NCBI RefSeq assembly: GCF_001190945.1
Contig: NZ_CP011112.1
Span: forward strand, 5,084,001 to 5,148,000
Origin: Luteipulveratus mongoliensis
GTDB lineage: Bacteria; Actinomycetota; Actinomycetes; Actinomycetales; Dermatophilaceae
Length of the DNA stretch: 64,000 bases
Direction: 5' to 3'
Under the pieces are notes generated by a model that saw only the letters and a list, made by a program, of their open reading frames with translations, ran no database searches and was not told the origin of the DNA. Of the stretch, positions 49,954-58,658 are shown piece by piece. Position 1 is the first letter of the stretch, and each line of letters opens with the position of its first letter. A program made the position numbers and the translations under genes.

Positions 49954-50994
49954 GTGTCCGAGACCACCCTGACGCGACCCCCGGTCGCCGAGCGTCGACA
50001 GGCCGGCCGCTCAGCGCCTGCGACCCTCGTCGTGGCTCTCGCGGCGGTGGGAGTCGCCACGATTCTCAGCCTGGGAGTCGGCTCCAACATGATCTCGCCG
50101 GTCGATGTGGTGCACGGCCTGCTCGGTCAGGGCACCGAGGCGACCGACGTCGTACGCGGGGTGCGCCTGCCGCGGACCGCGCTCTCGATCCTCGTCGGCG
50201 CGGCTCTCGGCATGGCCGGTGCCGTCATGCAGTCGGTCACCCGCAACCCGCTCGCCGACCCCGGCATCCTCGGGGTCAACGCCGGCGCCTCCGCCGCGGT
50301 CGTGTCGGCGATCAGCTTCTTCGGTCTGACGCAGCCGGGTGAGTACGTCTGGTTCGCGCTGATCGGTGCTGGCTTCGCGTCGGTCGCGGTCTACCTGCTC
50401 GGCTCGGGCCGACGCAGCGCGGCGACACCGGTCCGGATGGCACTCGGCGGCACGGCGGTCAGCGCGGCGCTCGGCTCGTACGTCACCGGCGTGATGCTCA
50501 TCGATCCCGAGGCGTACTACCACTTCCGCTACTGGGAGGTCGGCTCGCTCACGGGGCGTGATCTGTCCATCGTCGGGGACGTCGTCTGGTTCCTCATCGG
50601 CGGACTCGCCCTGGGCCTGCTGCTGGCGCGGTCGTTGAACGCGCTCGCCCTCGGCGAGGACACCGGGCGCGCGCTGGGCGCCAACATCGGCCGCATCCGC
50701 CTGCTGAGCGTCGTCACCGTCATGCTGCTGTGCGGTGCTGCGACTGCCGCGGCAGGGCCGATTGGCTTCGTCGGTCTCGCCGTGCCGCACCTGGCACGCA
50801 TGCTGGTCGGTGTCGACCACCGGTGGTCGCTCCCGCTGTCGATGGTGCTGGGTGTGCTGCTGCTGGAGAGCGCAGACATCGTCGGCCGCCTCGTGCTCTG
50901 GCCCTCGGAGACCGGCGCCGGCATCGTCACCGCGGTCGTCGGCGCACCGTTCCTGATCCTGCTTGTCCGTCGACGCAAGGTGGGCCGGCTGTGA
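49954..50994 (+). CDS. FecCD-family siderophore permease subunit 1
   Basis: 346 aa, GTG start; TACCAT lies six bases upstream with no ribosome site, so it is probably leaderless. About ten spans. Family signatures are VRLPRTALSILVGAALGMAG, AVMQSVTRNPLADPGILGVN and the coupling loop ALALGEDTGRALGANIGRIR, with GFVGLAVPHLARMLVGVDHR. It forms the channel with subunit 2 for ferric-siderophore uptake. Confidence 0.94.
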   Translation: MSETTLTRPPVAERRQAGRSAPATLVVALAAVGVATILSLGVGSNMISPVDVVHGLLGQGTEATDVVRGVRLPRTALSILVGAALGMAGAVMQSVTRNPLADPGILGVNAGASAAVVSAISFFGLTQPGEYVWFALIGAGFASVAVYLLGSGRRSAATPVRMALGGTAVSAALGSYVTGVMLIDPEAYYHFRYWEVGSLTGRDLSIVGDVVWFLIGGLALGLLLARSLNALALGEDTGRALGANIGRIRLLSVVTVMLLCGAATAAAGPIGFVGLAVPHLARMLVGVDHRWSLPLSMVLGVLLLESADIVGRLVLWPSETGAGIVTAVVGAPFLILLVRRRKVGRL

Positions 50995-52049
50995 GTCCGA
51001 CCGCTCCCCTCACCCGGCCGCCGTCCACCGTCCGCATCGGGTCATCGATCAGGTTGCGGACCGACCGCCGCGCTGTCGTCGTGTGCGTCGCGTTGGCCGC
51101 GCTCTGTGTCGTCGCGGCGTTCGTCACCCTCGGCACGGGCAGCCTGCCCGTCTCACCGATGGAGGTGCTGCGGACCGTCGTCGGTCGCGGCGCAGCGGGC
51201 AACGACTTCGTGGTCATGGATATCGGGCTCCCGCGGGCCTGCAACGCGCTCCTGGTGGGCGCCGCGCTCGGCGTGGCCGGCGCGCTGATCCAGGCACTCA
51301 CCCGCAACCCGCTGGGCAGTCCGGACGTGGTGGGCTTCGACTCCGGCGCCGCCACGGGTGCCCTCATCGGCCTGCTGATCCTGAACGTCGGCCCGTCCGG
51401 CGTCTCGACGCTCGCTGTCGTCGGCGGTCTCGCCACCGCGGCGGCGGTCTACTTCTTCTCCGCCGGCGGCAGCGGCAACGGCTACCGCCTCATCCTCGTC
51501 GGCATCGGCGTCGGCGCCACCCTGACGGCAGTCAACTCCTACCTGCTGACCCGCAGCCGGTCGTACGACTCGCTGGTCGCCGCGCGATGGCTCGCCGGCA
51601 GCCTCAACGACTCGACCTGGCGGGACGTCACGGTCATCGGCATCGGTCTCGTCCTGCTGCTGCCGTGCGGTGTCGCCCTCTCCCGCCAGCTGCGGATCTT
51701 CCAGCTCGGCGAGGAAACGGCAGCTGCGCTGGGCGTACGTGTCGGTCGCCTGCACATCGCGGTGCTGGCGGTGTCGGTCGGTCTCGCCGCGCTGGCCATC
51801 TCGACGGCAGGTCCGGTCTCGTTCGTCGCCCTCGTGGCACCGCAGCTGGTCGCGCGAGTGACCCGCGGTGCTGCGCCTCAGGTGGTCTCGTCGGCGCTGA
51901 TGGGCGCACTCCTGCTGACCGTCAGCGACTTCGTCGCGCAGCGCGCGTTCGGGTCGACCGACCTGCCGGTCGGCGTCGTCACTGGCGGCGTCGGCGGCGT
52001 CTACCTCGTGTGGCTGCTCAGCCGTGAGTGGAGAAAGGTGTCCGCATGA
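50991..52049 (+). CDS. FecCD-family siderophore permease subunit 2
   Basis: 352 aa, GTG overlapping the first permease's stop (GTGA). Signatures are GLPRACNALLVGAALGVAGA, LIQALTRNPLGSPDVVGFDS, the coupling loop IFQLGEETAAALGVRVGRLH and VSFVALVAPQLVARVTRG. It forms a heterodimer with subunit 1. Overlaps with both neighbours show one translationally coupled operon. Confidence 0.94.
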   Translation: MSPTAPLTRPPSTVRIGSSIRLRTDRRAVVVCVALAALCVVAAFVTLGTGSLPVSPMEVLRTVVGRGAAGNDFVVMDIGLPRACNALLVGAALGVAGALIQALTRNPLGSPDVVGFDSGAATGALIGLLILNVGPSGVSTLAVVGGLATAAAVYFFSAGGSGNGYRLILVGIGVGATLTAVNSYLLTRSRSYDSLVAARWLAGSLNDSTWRDVTVIGIGLVLLLPCGVALSRQLRIFQLGEETAAALGVRVGRLHIAVLAVSVGLAALAISTAGPVSFVALVAPQLVARVTRGAAPQVVSSALMGALLLTVSDFVAQRAFGSTDLPVGVVTGGVGGVYLVWLLSREWRKVSA

Positions 52050-52885
52050 CCCCGAGCCAGGACGTGGGTCGGCTGTCGGCCGACGCCCTGACCCTGCAGT
52101 ACGACGAACGCGTCGTCGCGCAGGACCTCAGCGTCGCGATCCCTGATCATTCGTTCACCGTCATCGTCGGACCCAACGCGTGCGGCAAGTCCACGCTGTT
52201 GCGTGCACTGGCGCGAATCCTCAAGCCCACCAAGGGTTCTGTCATCCTCGACGGCCAGCAGATCCTCGATCTGCCAGCACGTGAGGTTGCGCGCCGGGTC
52301 GGTCTGCTGCCGCAGTCGGCCACCGCACCGGAGACGATCACGGTGGCCGACCTGGTCGGGCGCGGACGCTTCCCGCACCAGCGGTTCCTGCGCCAGTGGT
52401 CGGACGACGACCAGCAGGCGGTGGACGAAGCCATGCGGGCCACCACTGTGCTCGAGCTCGCGGACCGCCCGGTCGACGAGCTGTCCGGCGGTCAGCGGCA
52501 ACGCGTCTGGCTGGCCATGGTGCTCGCCCAGCAGACCGGTTTGATGCTGCTGGACGAGCCCACGACGTTCCTCGACATCGCGCACCAGATCGACGTGCTC
52601 GACCTGTGCGCCGACCTGCAGGAGCAGGGCTACACGATGGTCGCGGTGCTGCACGACCTCAACCACGCGTGCCGCTATGCGACTCACCTGATCTGCATGA
52701 AGGACGGCCGCATCGTCGCCGAGGGCACGCCCGAGCAGATCGTGACGGCCGAGCTGGTGCACGAGGTCTTCGGCCTGGTCTGCGACGTCATCCCGGACCC
52801 CAACACCGGGACCCCCATGATCGTCCCCGCAGCCCGTTCCGCCCGTCGAGCGCCGTCGTACGCCGCCCTCCCGGGTCGGAACTGA
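52046..52885 (+). CDS. Siderophore ABC transporter ATPase (FepC type)
   Basis: 279 aa, ATG overlapping the permease stop (ATGA). Walker A GPNACGKSTLLR (Ala in place of Gly, common in FepC homologues), GLLPQSATAPETITVADLVG, RGRFPHQ, signature LSGGQRQRVWLAMVL, Walker B LMLLDEPTTFLD and H-loop LHDLNHACRYATH. It energises ferric-siderophore import. Its stop codon lies inside the left arm of a long hairpin. Confidence 0.95.
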   Translation: MTPSQDVGRLSADALTLQYDERVVAQDLSVAIPDHSFTVIVGPNACGKSTLLRALARILKPTKGSVILDGQQILDLPAREVARRVGLLPQSATAPETITVADLVGRGRFPHQRFLRQWSDDDQQAVDEAMRATTVLELADRPVDELSGGQRQRVWLAMVLAQQTGLMLLDEPTTFLDIAHQIDVLDLCADLQEQGYTMVAVLHDLNHACRYATHLICMKDGRIVAEGTPEQIVTAELVHEVFGLVCDVIPDPNTGTPMIVPAARSARRAPSYAALPGRN

Positions 52886-52940
52886 GTACCGGTAGTTCGA
52901 CTCGGTTCAGACTGCGTCGAACCACCAATACTCAGTTCCG
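52877..52940. terminator. Long two-part hairpin between convergent genes
   Basis: The outer arms CGGAACTGAGTA (52877-52888) and TACTCAGTTCCG (52929-52940) are 12-bp exact complements. Inner arms GTTCGAC (52895-52901) and GTCGAAC (52916-52922) extend by GGT/ACC with one mismatch. The ATPase stop codon is within the outer arm. It probably works as terminator for both the siderophore operon and the convergent MFS gene. Confidence 0.8.
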
Positions 52941-52958
52941 GCAGCGGAAGGTTCCGAG

Positions 52959-54230
52959 CTAACTGATCGGCACCGAGTCGGTCGGCGTCTTCGTCGGCTT
53001 GAGGCGGGCGTACACCGCGGCCGCGGGCGCGAGGACGAACGCTGAGGTCACCAGTGCGACGGGGATGCCGGATCGACTGCCGAGGGCACCCAGCGGCGGA
53101 CCGCCGACGACCTGGCCGATCGCGTCCGCCTGGCTGTTCATCGACAGCACGGTGGCGCGTGACGCCGAGTCGACGTTGCGGTTCAGCCAGGCGGCCTGAA
53201 CGGGGTAGGCGAGCTTCTGCGCGGCAGCCCGCAGCCACATCGCGGCGAGCGCGATCCACAGGTTGCCGAGCAGCGCGAGCCCGACGACCCCCACCATCTG
53301 GACGAGGATCAGAACCGCGAGGAGCCGGTTCGGGTGCGGGTTGCGTACGGCCCGCTCGGCCCAGCGGTTCACCACGAGCGACACCGCCAACGACAGGGCG
53401 GCGCTGATCAGGGCGAAGATCGTGAACCACAGTGCAGGCTCACGTGATCCGAAGAGCGACGGCAGCTGGAAGTCGTCGAGGATGCGCGCCGTCCAGAGCC
53501 GGTCGAAGGCCTCGCTGGCCAGCCCGACGAACAGGCTGATCAGCAGGAACGATCGGACGACCGGTCGCGTACGAGCGGTGGCCAGCCCTTCCTTGAACGA
53601 CCGAGCCATGTGCGCGAAGGTCTCGCGCTCCTCGCGGGGCGTGCGGTGGAAGTTCTCCTCTGGCATCCGCAGTGCCAGCCCGACTGCGGCGAGCATCACG
53701 GCGATCCCGCCGAGCACGATCGGCAGGCGGACGTTGACCAACCCGAGAAGCCCGGCAGCAGCCGTACCCACGAAGGTCGCCGCCAGGTCGATCTGCTGCT
53801 CGCGCGTGAACACCGGTTGGACGCTGTCTTCGCCCACTTCATCGGTGATCCATGCCTCCCAGGCGCCGGAGGTGAACGTGTAGCCGATGCCCCAGACGAC
53901 CTGGGCGGAGAGCACCGCCCAGAACGTCGGCACCGCGCCTTGCAGGGTGAATCCGGCGCCCATGAGCAGGACGCCGATGATGATCGACAACCGACGGGAG
54001 TAGAGGTCGGCGACGATGCCGGTCGGGATCTCGAACAGGAAGCAGGTCGCCTCCAGAACGGTGCCGACAACGACCAGCTGAAAGGCCGACAGGTCGACGA
54101 CAGTGACCTGGTAGACGATGTTGAGAGTGGTCGACAGCACCCAGAACAACGAGATGAAGGCGTTGCCGACGTAGTAGACGCGAGTGGCGTCAGCCGGCCG
54201 ATGGGCCCGGCGCCAGAGCGCAGCAAGCAT
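52959..54230 (-). CDS. MFS transporter
   Basis: 423 aa; the ATG at 54230 is chosen because AGGAG lies six bases upstream. About 12 spans with the MFS loop FEIPTGIVADLYSRRLSIII. VVWGIGYTFTSGAWEAWITD is typical of the tetracycline/macrolide-efflux-like DHA group. A soluble central loop contains PREERETFAHMARSFKEG. The substrate is unknown; the neighbouring siderophore importer makes siderophore export one possibility. A structured leader of about 230 bases precedes it. Confidence 0.88.
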   Translation of the reverse strand: MLAALWRRAHRPADATRVYYVGNAFISLFWVLSTTLNIVYQVTVVDLSAFQLVVVGTVLEATCFLFEIPTGIVADLYSRRLSIIIGVLLMGAGFTLQGAVPTFWAVLSAQVVWGIGYTFTSGAWEAWITDEVGEDSVQPVFTREQQIDLAATFVGTAAAGLLGLVNVRLPIVLGGIAVMLAAVGLALRMPEENFHRTPREERETFAHMARSFKEGLATARTRPVVRSFLLISLFVGLASEAFDRLWTARILDDFQLPSLFGSREPALWFTIFALISAALSLAVSLVVNRWAERAVRNPHPNRLLAVLILVQMVGVVGLALLGNLWIALAAMWLRAAAQKLAYPVQAAWLNRNVDSASRATVLSMNSQADAIGQVVGGPPLGALGSRSGIPVALVTSAFVLAPAAAVYARLKPTKTPTDSVPIS

Positions 54231-54460
54231 GAAGAACTCCTGAGAAGTCAATGATCACAAGGCAATTCGCGGTATGCAGAAACCGCGGCGACGACCTGTA
54301 GGCCGTTCCGTTGCGGTGTGACGGGCATCCGATACGGCCGCGCGACGGACGTCGCGGCCGATCTCTCACGGGGATGCCGTGCTCAAGAGGTGATTCGCAT
54401 TGCCGCCAGATTAGAGCCCAGGACGGCAGCGAGCCAAGCGGACTCAGTCCGACCCATCGC
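54231..54460 (-). other. Structured untranslated leader of the MFS gene
   Basis: No gene is seen here. On the minus strand ACGGCATCC pairs with GGATGCC(C)GT (outer arms about 54380-54372 and 54330-54321), enclosing CGGCCGCGAC/GTCGC(GC)GGCCG (54360-54335). A second hairpin CGCGGT/ACCGCG lies at 54287-54268, close to the ribosome site. The order suggests an attenuator-like leader. No known riboswitch class was recognised. Confidence 0.45.
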
Positions 54461-54560
54461 CGGTCGAGTAGGCGAGCCCCAAGGGCGAGCCGTATCGAGA
54501 CCAGGTGCACGCGGTCACGAGGTCTCGATACGGCTCCGCTGGCGCTCCGCCTACTCGACC
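54461..54560. repeat. Nested palindromic repeat, copy 3
   Basis: Outer arms CGGTCGAGTAGGCG and CGCCTACTCGACC, inner arms CGTATCGAGACC and GGTCTCGATACG. Unlike the other copies it lies between two gene starts (MFS on the minus strand, aldo/keto reductase on the plus strand), so a simple terminator role does not fit. Confidence 0.88.
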
Positions 54561-54618
54561 AGCGTGTGGGTGTGTCTGGAGCCGTGCTGGAGGGCCGGCG
54601 CGGCGTACTTTGGGGCAC

Positions 54619-55461
54619 ATGGCAACTGGCACCCCGACGTACACGCTCAATGACGGCTCGACGTTGCCGGCCATCGGCTTCGGCACCTATCCCCTGAGGG
54701 ACGACGAAGGGGTCACCGCGATCGTGAGCGCGCTCGAGGCCGGCTATCGCCTGCTCGACACCGCGGTGAACTACAGCAACGAGAAGTCCGTCGGCGAGGC
54801 GATCCGGCGTTCCGGGATCCCGCGCGAGGGCATCCAGGTCGCGACCAAGATTCCCGGCCGGCACCACGCGTACGACGAGGCTCGCGCCTCGATCCGCGGC
54901 TCGCTCGAGCGTCTCGGCGTCGCGTACACCGACCTGCACCTCATCCACTGGCCCAACCCGAGCGTGGACAAGTACTCCGAGGCGTGGCGCGCGCTGGTCG
55001 ACGCGCAGGCCGACGGCGAGGTGCGCGCGATCGGTGTCTCCAACTTCACCGCCGAGCACCTGCACCGCATCATCGACGAGACCGGTGTGACGCCGGCCGT
55101 CAACCAGATTGAGCTGCACCCGTACTTCCCGCAGGAGGAGATGCGCGCGACCCACAAGTCGCTCGGCATCGCCACGGTGGCGTGGAGCCCGATGGGCAAG
55201 CGGCAGGCGCCGTTCGACGAGCCGCCGATCGCGCAGGCGGCGCAGGCGCACGGCGTCACGCCCGGCCAGGTCATCCTGCGCTGGCATCACCAGATCGCCA
55301 GCCTGCCGATCCCGAAGTCCGCGACGCCCGAGCGGCAGCGGCAGAACCTCGACATCTTCGGGTTCGAGCTGACCGACGACGAGGTGGCGGCCATCACTGC
55401 GCTGGGTCGTCCGGACGGCCGGCTGTTCGGCGGCGACCCCAACACGCACGAGGAGATGTAG
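54619..55461 (+). CDS. Aldo/keto reductase
   Basis: 280 aa. The catalytic tetrad is visible: Asp and Tyr in LLDTAVNYSNE, Lys in ATKIPGRHH, His in DLHLIHWPNP. Signatures GVSNFTAEHLHRIIDE and the NADPH-site IPKSATPERQRQNLDIFGFE are standard. It reduces carbonyl compounds with NADPH. TACTTT lies seven bases before ATG without a ribosome site (leaderless). Confidence 0.94.
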   Translation: MATGTPTYTLNDGSTLPAIGFGTYPLRDDEGVTAIVSALEAGYRLLDTAVNYSNEKSVGEAIRRSGIPREGIQVATKIPGRHHAYDEARASIRGSLERLGVAYTDLHLIHWPNPSVDKYSEAWRALVDAQADGEVRAIGVSNFTAEHLHRIIDETGVTPAVNQIELHPYFPQEEMRATHKSLGIATVAWSPMGKRQAPFDEPPIAQAAQAHGVTPGQVILRWHHQIASLPIPKSATPERQRQNLDIFGFELTDDEVAAITALGRPDGRLFGGDPNTHEEM

Positions 55462-55465
55462 GCGT

Positions 55466-56356
55466 TCAGACCCCGGGGCGGATCCCGACCGGGGTCGTCG
55501 CGGGCACGGCTCCGGTAGACATCACTAACGCGGCGAGCGGAGTGAGCGCGGTCTCCAGTCGGTCGAGGGTCTCGTCCGGGGCGTCGTACGCCGTCGCGGC
55601 CATCGCGTCCGTCACGTGCTCGACGGCCTGACGCGCTTCATGCCCGGCGGCCGTGATCGCACCGTCCGGGTCGACCCAGTTGCGCGCGACGAGACGCTCT
55701 CGCGCAGCAGCCCACTCCTCGTCCGGCCACTTGCGCATCGACTGCACGTAGGCCGCGCCGTCGTCCCCGAAGACACCGGTCGCGGCATGCAGGACCAAGG
55801 CCTCGCACGGGTCGATGCCGTACGACGTCAGAGCCGCGACGTGTCCGTCACCTCGGTGCTCACGCAGCACGGAGGCGGCCCACCACAGGGCGTCCAACGG
55901 CTCGTCCGGCACCGGGACGGCAGCCTGAGCCGCGCCGAGCGGTCGCCCGGCGCGAGGGGCCGCCAGCGCCAGTCGTACGGCGATCTCTGCGGCCGTCGAC
56001 ACCTCCGGGCTGTCCGCCTGATCACCGAGGGCACGCCGCAGCGTCGTGCGTGCGATGTCCGCCCGGGCGTCGAGCACAGTCTGCGGGTCGGCTGCCTCCC
56101 ACGCGTCCGGCAGCGCCCGGGCCACCATCGCCGGGTGGAAGACGTAGAACACCGCTTCGACCACTTCGGGCCCGACCGGTCCGAGCGCCGCCGCCCGCGA
56201 GGCGAAGTAGCCCATCCAGTAGCCCTTGAGCCCGATCGCGTCATACGCCGACTTGGTCTCGGGCGCGAAGTAGACGGCGGCGTGGACGGGTTCGAGCAGC
56301 TGCCACAGGGTGCGCGCGCGTTCGGACGGCTTGGTCAGGGCAGGTTCGACGGTCAC
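55466..56356 (-). CDS. SCO6745-like (winged-helix-containing) protein
   Basis: 296 aa from GTG 56356; TAGCAT lies seven bases upstream, so leaderless. The sequence follows the actinobacterial SCO6745/SalK-like family: ARTLWQLLEPVHAAVYFAPE, YDAIGLKGYWMGYFASRAAA and LGPVGPEVVEAVFYVFHP, with a C-terminal winged-helix-like part (LVARNWVDPDGAITAAGHEA). Function is unknown. It ends four bases from the convergent aldo/keto reductase. Confidence 0.85.
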   Translation of the reverse strand: MTVEPALTKPSERARTLWQLLEPVHAAVYFAPETKSAYDAIGLKGYWMGYFASRAAALGPVGPEVVEAVFYVFHPAMVARALPDAWEAADPQTVLDARADIARTTLRRALGDQADSPEVSTAAEIAVRLALAAPRAGRPLGAAQAAVPVPDEPLDALWWAASVLREHRGDGHVAALTSYGIDPCEALVLHAATGVFGDDGAAYVQSMRKWPDEEWAAARERLVARNWVDPDGAITAAGHEARQAVEHVTDAMAATAYDAPDETLDRLETALTPLAALVMSTGAVPATTPVGIRPGV

Positions 56357-56447
56357 TCTCGCGATGCTATCCACGCCGTTGCGGCGGTGAACGTCACGCT
56401 CCACAGACTGCTGACAGGTGTGGGTGACCGGGGCTAGCGTGCTGGAC

Positions 56448-56828
56448 GTGAGACGTCACGCGCACGAGAACGTCGCCACCGTGCTGGTCGATCCAGCCGT
56501 GCTGGCCGATCTCGAGCTGGAGCTGATGGGCCACGACCTGCGGGTATGGCCAGTCCGCACTGCGCCGATGTGCGCGGACGGTCCACGACGGGCGTTCCAG
56601 ATCCGGCAGGCGTTGCTGGACAAGCACCGCGGCGCGTGGGCGTGCGCGGCGGAGTGGGTGCCGGTCTGGATCGGGTTCGGCAAGACGTGGCAGCGCGGCG
56701 ACGAGCCGCTGCCGTGGGCTGCCCACCAACGTCTGTGGCGGTTGCTGGGCGAGCGCGCCGAGCACGTCCGCTACCACCGGCGGCTCGGTGGCGTACGCCG
56801 GATTCCCCTCCCCCAGGAAGCCTTCTAG
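56448..56828 (+). CDS. Uncharacterised soluble protein
   Basis: 126 aa, GTG start with TAGCGT seven bases upstream and no ribosome site (leaderless), divergent from the SCO6745-like gene. The sequence is Arg/Trp/His-rich: ENVATVLVDPAVLADLELEL, DKHRGAWACAAEWVPVWIGF and RLWRLLGERAEHVRYHRRLG. Two Cys and no membrane span. No family or catalytic motif was recognised. The coding bias and promoter support a real gene. Confidence 0.7.
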   Translation: MRRHAHENVATVLVDPAVLADLELELMGHDLRVWPVRTAPMCADGPRRAFQIRQALLDKHRGAWACAAEWVPVWIGFGKTWQRGDEPLPWAAHQRLWRLLGERAEHVRYHRRLGGVRRIPLPQEAF

Positions 56829-56834
56829 GAAACG

Positions 56835-56941
56835 CTGGTCGAGTAGCCGGAGCGCTAGCGGAGGCGTATCGAGACTTGGCGACCGCGGGCACCTGGTCTC
56901 GATACGGGCTCGCGCTGGGGCGCTCGCCCTACTCGACCGGC
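56835..56941. repeat. Nested palindromic repeat, copy 4
   Basis: Outer arms CTGGTCGAGTAG and CTACTCGACCGG, inner arms CGTATCGAGAC and GGTCTCGATACG. It lies between convergent genes and overlaps the last codons of the prenyl transferase: read on the minus strand, CCGGTCGAGTAG gives Pro-Val-Glu-stop. Confidence 0.86.
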
Positions 56942-57693
56942 GACGTGGGAGTCCGCTTCGACGCATAGTGCGCGAGCGCGGCGTCGAAGTCCTCGCGGCT
57001 GAAGTCGGGCCACAGGTGATCCACGAAGAAAAGCTCGGATCTCGTTGTCTCCCAAGGGAAGAAGCCCGACAGCCGCTGCTCGCCGCTCGTGCGGACGACC
57101 AGGTCGATGTCCTTGGACGGACCGCCTCGCAGGTGCCCCGCGATGGACCGCTCATCAAGTGCCTCGAGCGCCTCGTCCCAGGTGCGGACCTCGGCGAGGG
57201 AGGACCGGACGGACTCCACGACCTCGCCCTGCCAGTCGTACCCGACGGCCAGCGTCAGGTGCCGCCCCCGGCCGGCCGAGTGGTCCATCGCGTGCTGCAA
57301 CGCATCGCGCGTCGTGGCCGGCACCAACGACAGATCCCCCGCCACGTGCAGCCGCCACGTCGAGGTCTCGATCTGCTCGGCGATCACCGTCTCGAGCAGC
57401 TCCATCAGGTTGGCGACCTCGGCCGAGTCACGCTTGCGGAGGTTGAGCGCGGATGCCACGAAGATCGTGACGTGGTCGATGCCTTCGTCCTCGCACCAAC
57501 TCAGCACTGTCCCCATGTGCCGCGCACCGGCCCGGTGACCGACACTCGGCGCGAGCCGTGCCGCCCGAGCCCACCGGCGGTTGCCGTCCATGACCAGCCC
57601 GACATGCCTCGGACGAGGACCGACCGGCGTACGACGCTTGACTCCCAGCACGCACTCGACGCTACCTGGGCGAACGGCATCCATCACCCGCAT
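56929..57693 (-). CDS. uppS: cis-Prenyl transferase (UppS family)
   Basis: 254 aa from ATG 57693; ATG 57684 is an equal alternative. Signatures are PRHVGLVMDGNRRWARAARL (catalytic Asp, Mg site), GHRAGARHMG, FVASALNLRKRDSAEV (family ENWxRP region, changed here to LNLRKRD) and LVVRTSGEQRLSGFFPWETT with SELFFVDHLWPDF. It condenses isopentenyl diphosphate into Z-prenyl diphosphates. The divergent ENW segment and the small actinobacterial context would also fit a short-chain Z,E-FPP synthase. The stop codon comes from repeat copy 4. Confidence 0.9.
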   Translation of the reverse strand: MRVMDAVRPGSVECVLGVKRRTPVGPRPRHVGLVMDGNRRWARAARLAPSVGHRAGARHMGTVLSWCEDEGIDHVTIFVASALNLRKRDSAEVANLMELLETVIAEQIETSTWRLHVAGDLSLVPATTRDALQHAMDHSAGRGRHLTLAVGYDWQGEVVESVRSSLAEVRTWDEALEALDERSIAGHLRGGPSKDIDLVVRTSGEQRLSGFFPWETTRSELFFVDHLWPDFSREDFDAALAHYASKRTPTSPVE

Positions 57694-57791
57694 AGTCGAC
57701 AACCGCTCGGTTGACAACACGTTCCCGCCGAGCCTACGGTCGGTCTATTCAACTGACTGGTTGATCACGGGCCATGACGAAGGAGTACCGG

Positions 57792-58592
57792 ATGCCTCAG
57801 GTCACGTCCAAGGACGGCACATCAATCGCGTACGACCGGTTCGGCGCGGGGCCCGCGGTCATCCTGGTCGGTGGCGGACTGGTCGACCGTTCCGAGAACG
57901 GCCCGCTCGCCCCGGTGCTGGCCGAGCACTTCACGGTCTACAACTACGACCGGCGGGGCCGAGGCGACAGTGGTGACACGCTCCCGTACGCCCTGGAGCG
58001 CGAGTTCGAGGACATCGTGGCCGTGATCGAAAGGGCCGGCGGGACGGCGCACCTCTACGGCGTCTCCTCCGGAGGTGCACTGGCCCTCGAAGCGGCCGCC
58101 GCCGGTCTACCGCTCGCCAAGGTCGCCGCGTACGAGGTGCCCTACGACGTCTCCGAAGGCGCCGAAAAGCGTTGGCACGAATACGTTCAGCAGTTGACGG
58201 CTCTGCTGGCCGAGGACCGTCACGAGGACGCGCTCCGACTGTTCATGCGTCTGGCCGGCGCTCCAGAAGAAGCAGTCGAGCAGGCGCACAACTCACCCAT
58301 GTGGCAAGGCTCGGTCGCGGTCGCCCCTACGCTCGCGTACGACGCCGCTTGCCTCGGCGACCTGCGACCGCCGACCGATCGCCTGCGCACCATCACCCAG
58401 CCGGTCCTGATCGCCAACGGCGGTCCCACCGACGAGACGATGGCCGGCCTGGGCGCCTCATTCTTCGATGACGCCACGACTGCCATCGTCGATGCCGTGC
58501 CTCACGCCGAGCGCGCCACCATCCCTCAGCAGGGCCATGTCGCTGACCCGCGCGCGGTGACTCCTGTGCTCCGAGAGTTCTTCAACGCCTGA
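57792..58592 (+). CDS. Alpha/beta-hydrolase
   Basis: 266 aa; AAGGAG six bases before ATG 57792 fixes the start. Markers are TSIAYDRFGAGPAVILVGGG, YNYDRRGRGDSGDTLPY, nucleophile elbow YGVSSGGALAL, a strand PVLIANGGPTDE and the C-terminal His in IPQQGHVADPRAV. The triad looks complete. Substrate is unknown. The gene is monocistronic. Confidence 0.9.
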   Translation: MPQVTSKDGTSIAYDRFGAGPAVILVGGGLVDRSENGPLAPVLAEHFTVYNYDRRGRGDSGDTLPYALEREFEDIVAVIERAGGTAHLYGVSSGGALALEAAAAGLPLAKVAAYEVPYDVSEGAEKRWHEYVQQLTALLAEDRHEDALRLFMRLAGAPEEAVEQAHNSPMWQGSVAVAPTLAYDAACLGDLRPPTDRLRTITQPVLIANGGPTDETMAGLGASFFDDATTAIVDAVPHAERATIPQQGHVADPRAVTPVLREFFNA

Positions 58593-58658
58593 GCACCTCG
58601 CCTGTGCAGCGGTCGGACGCACCAGGACCCCCGGCACACTCGACTAGCGTGCTTTCTC

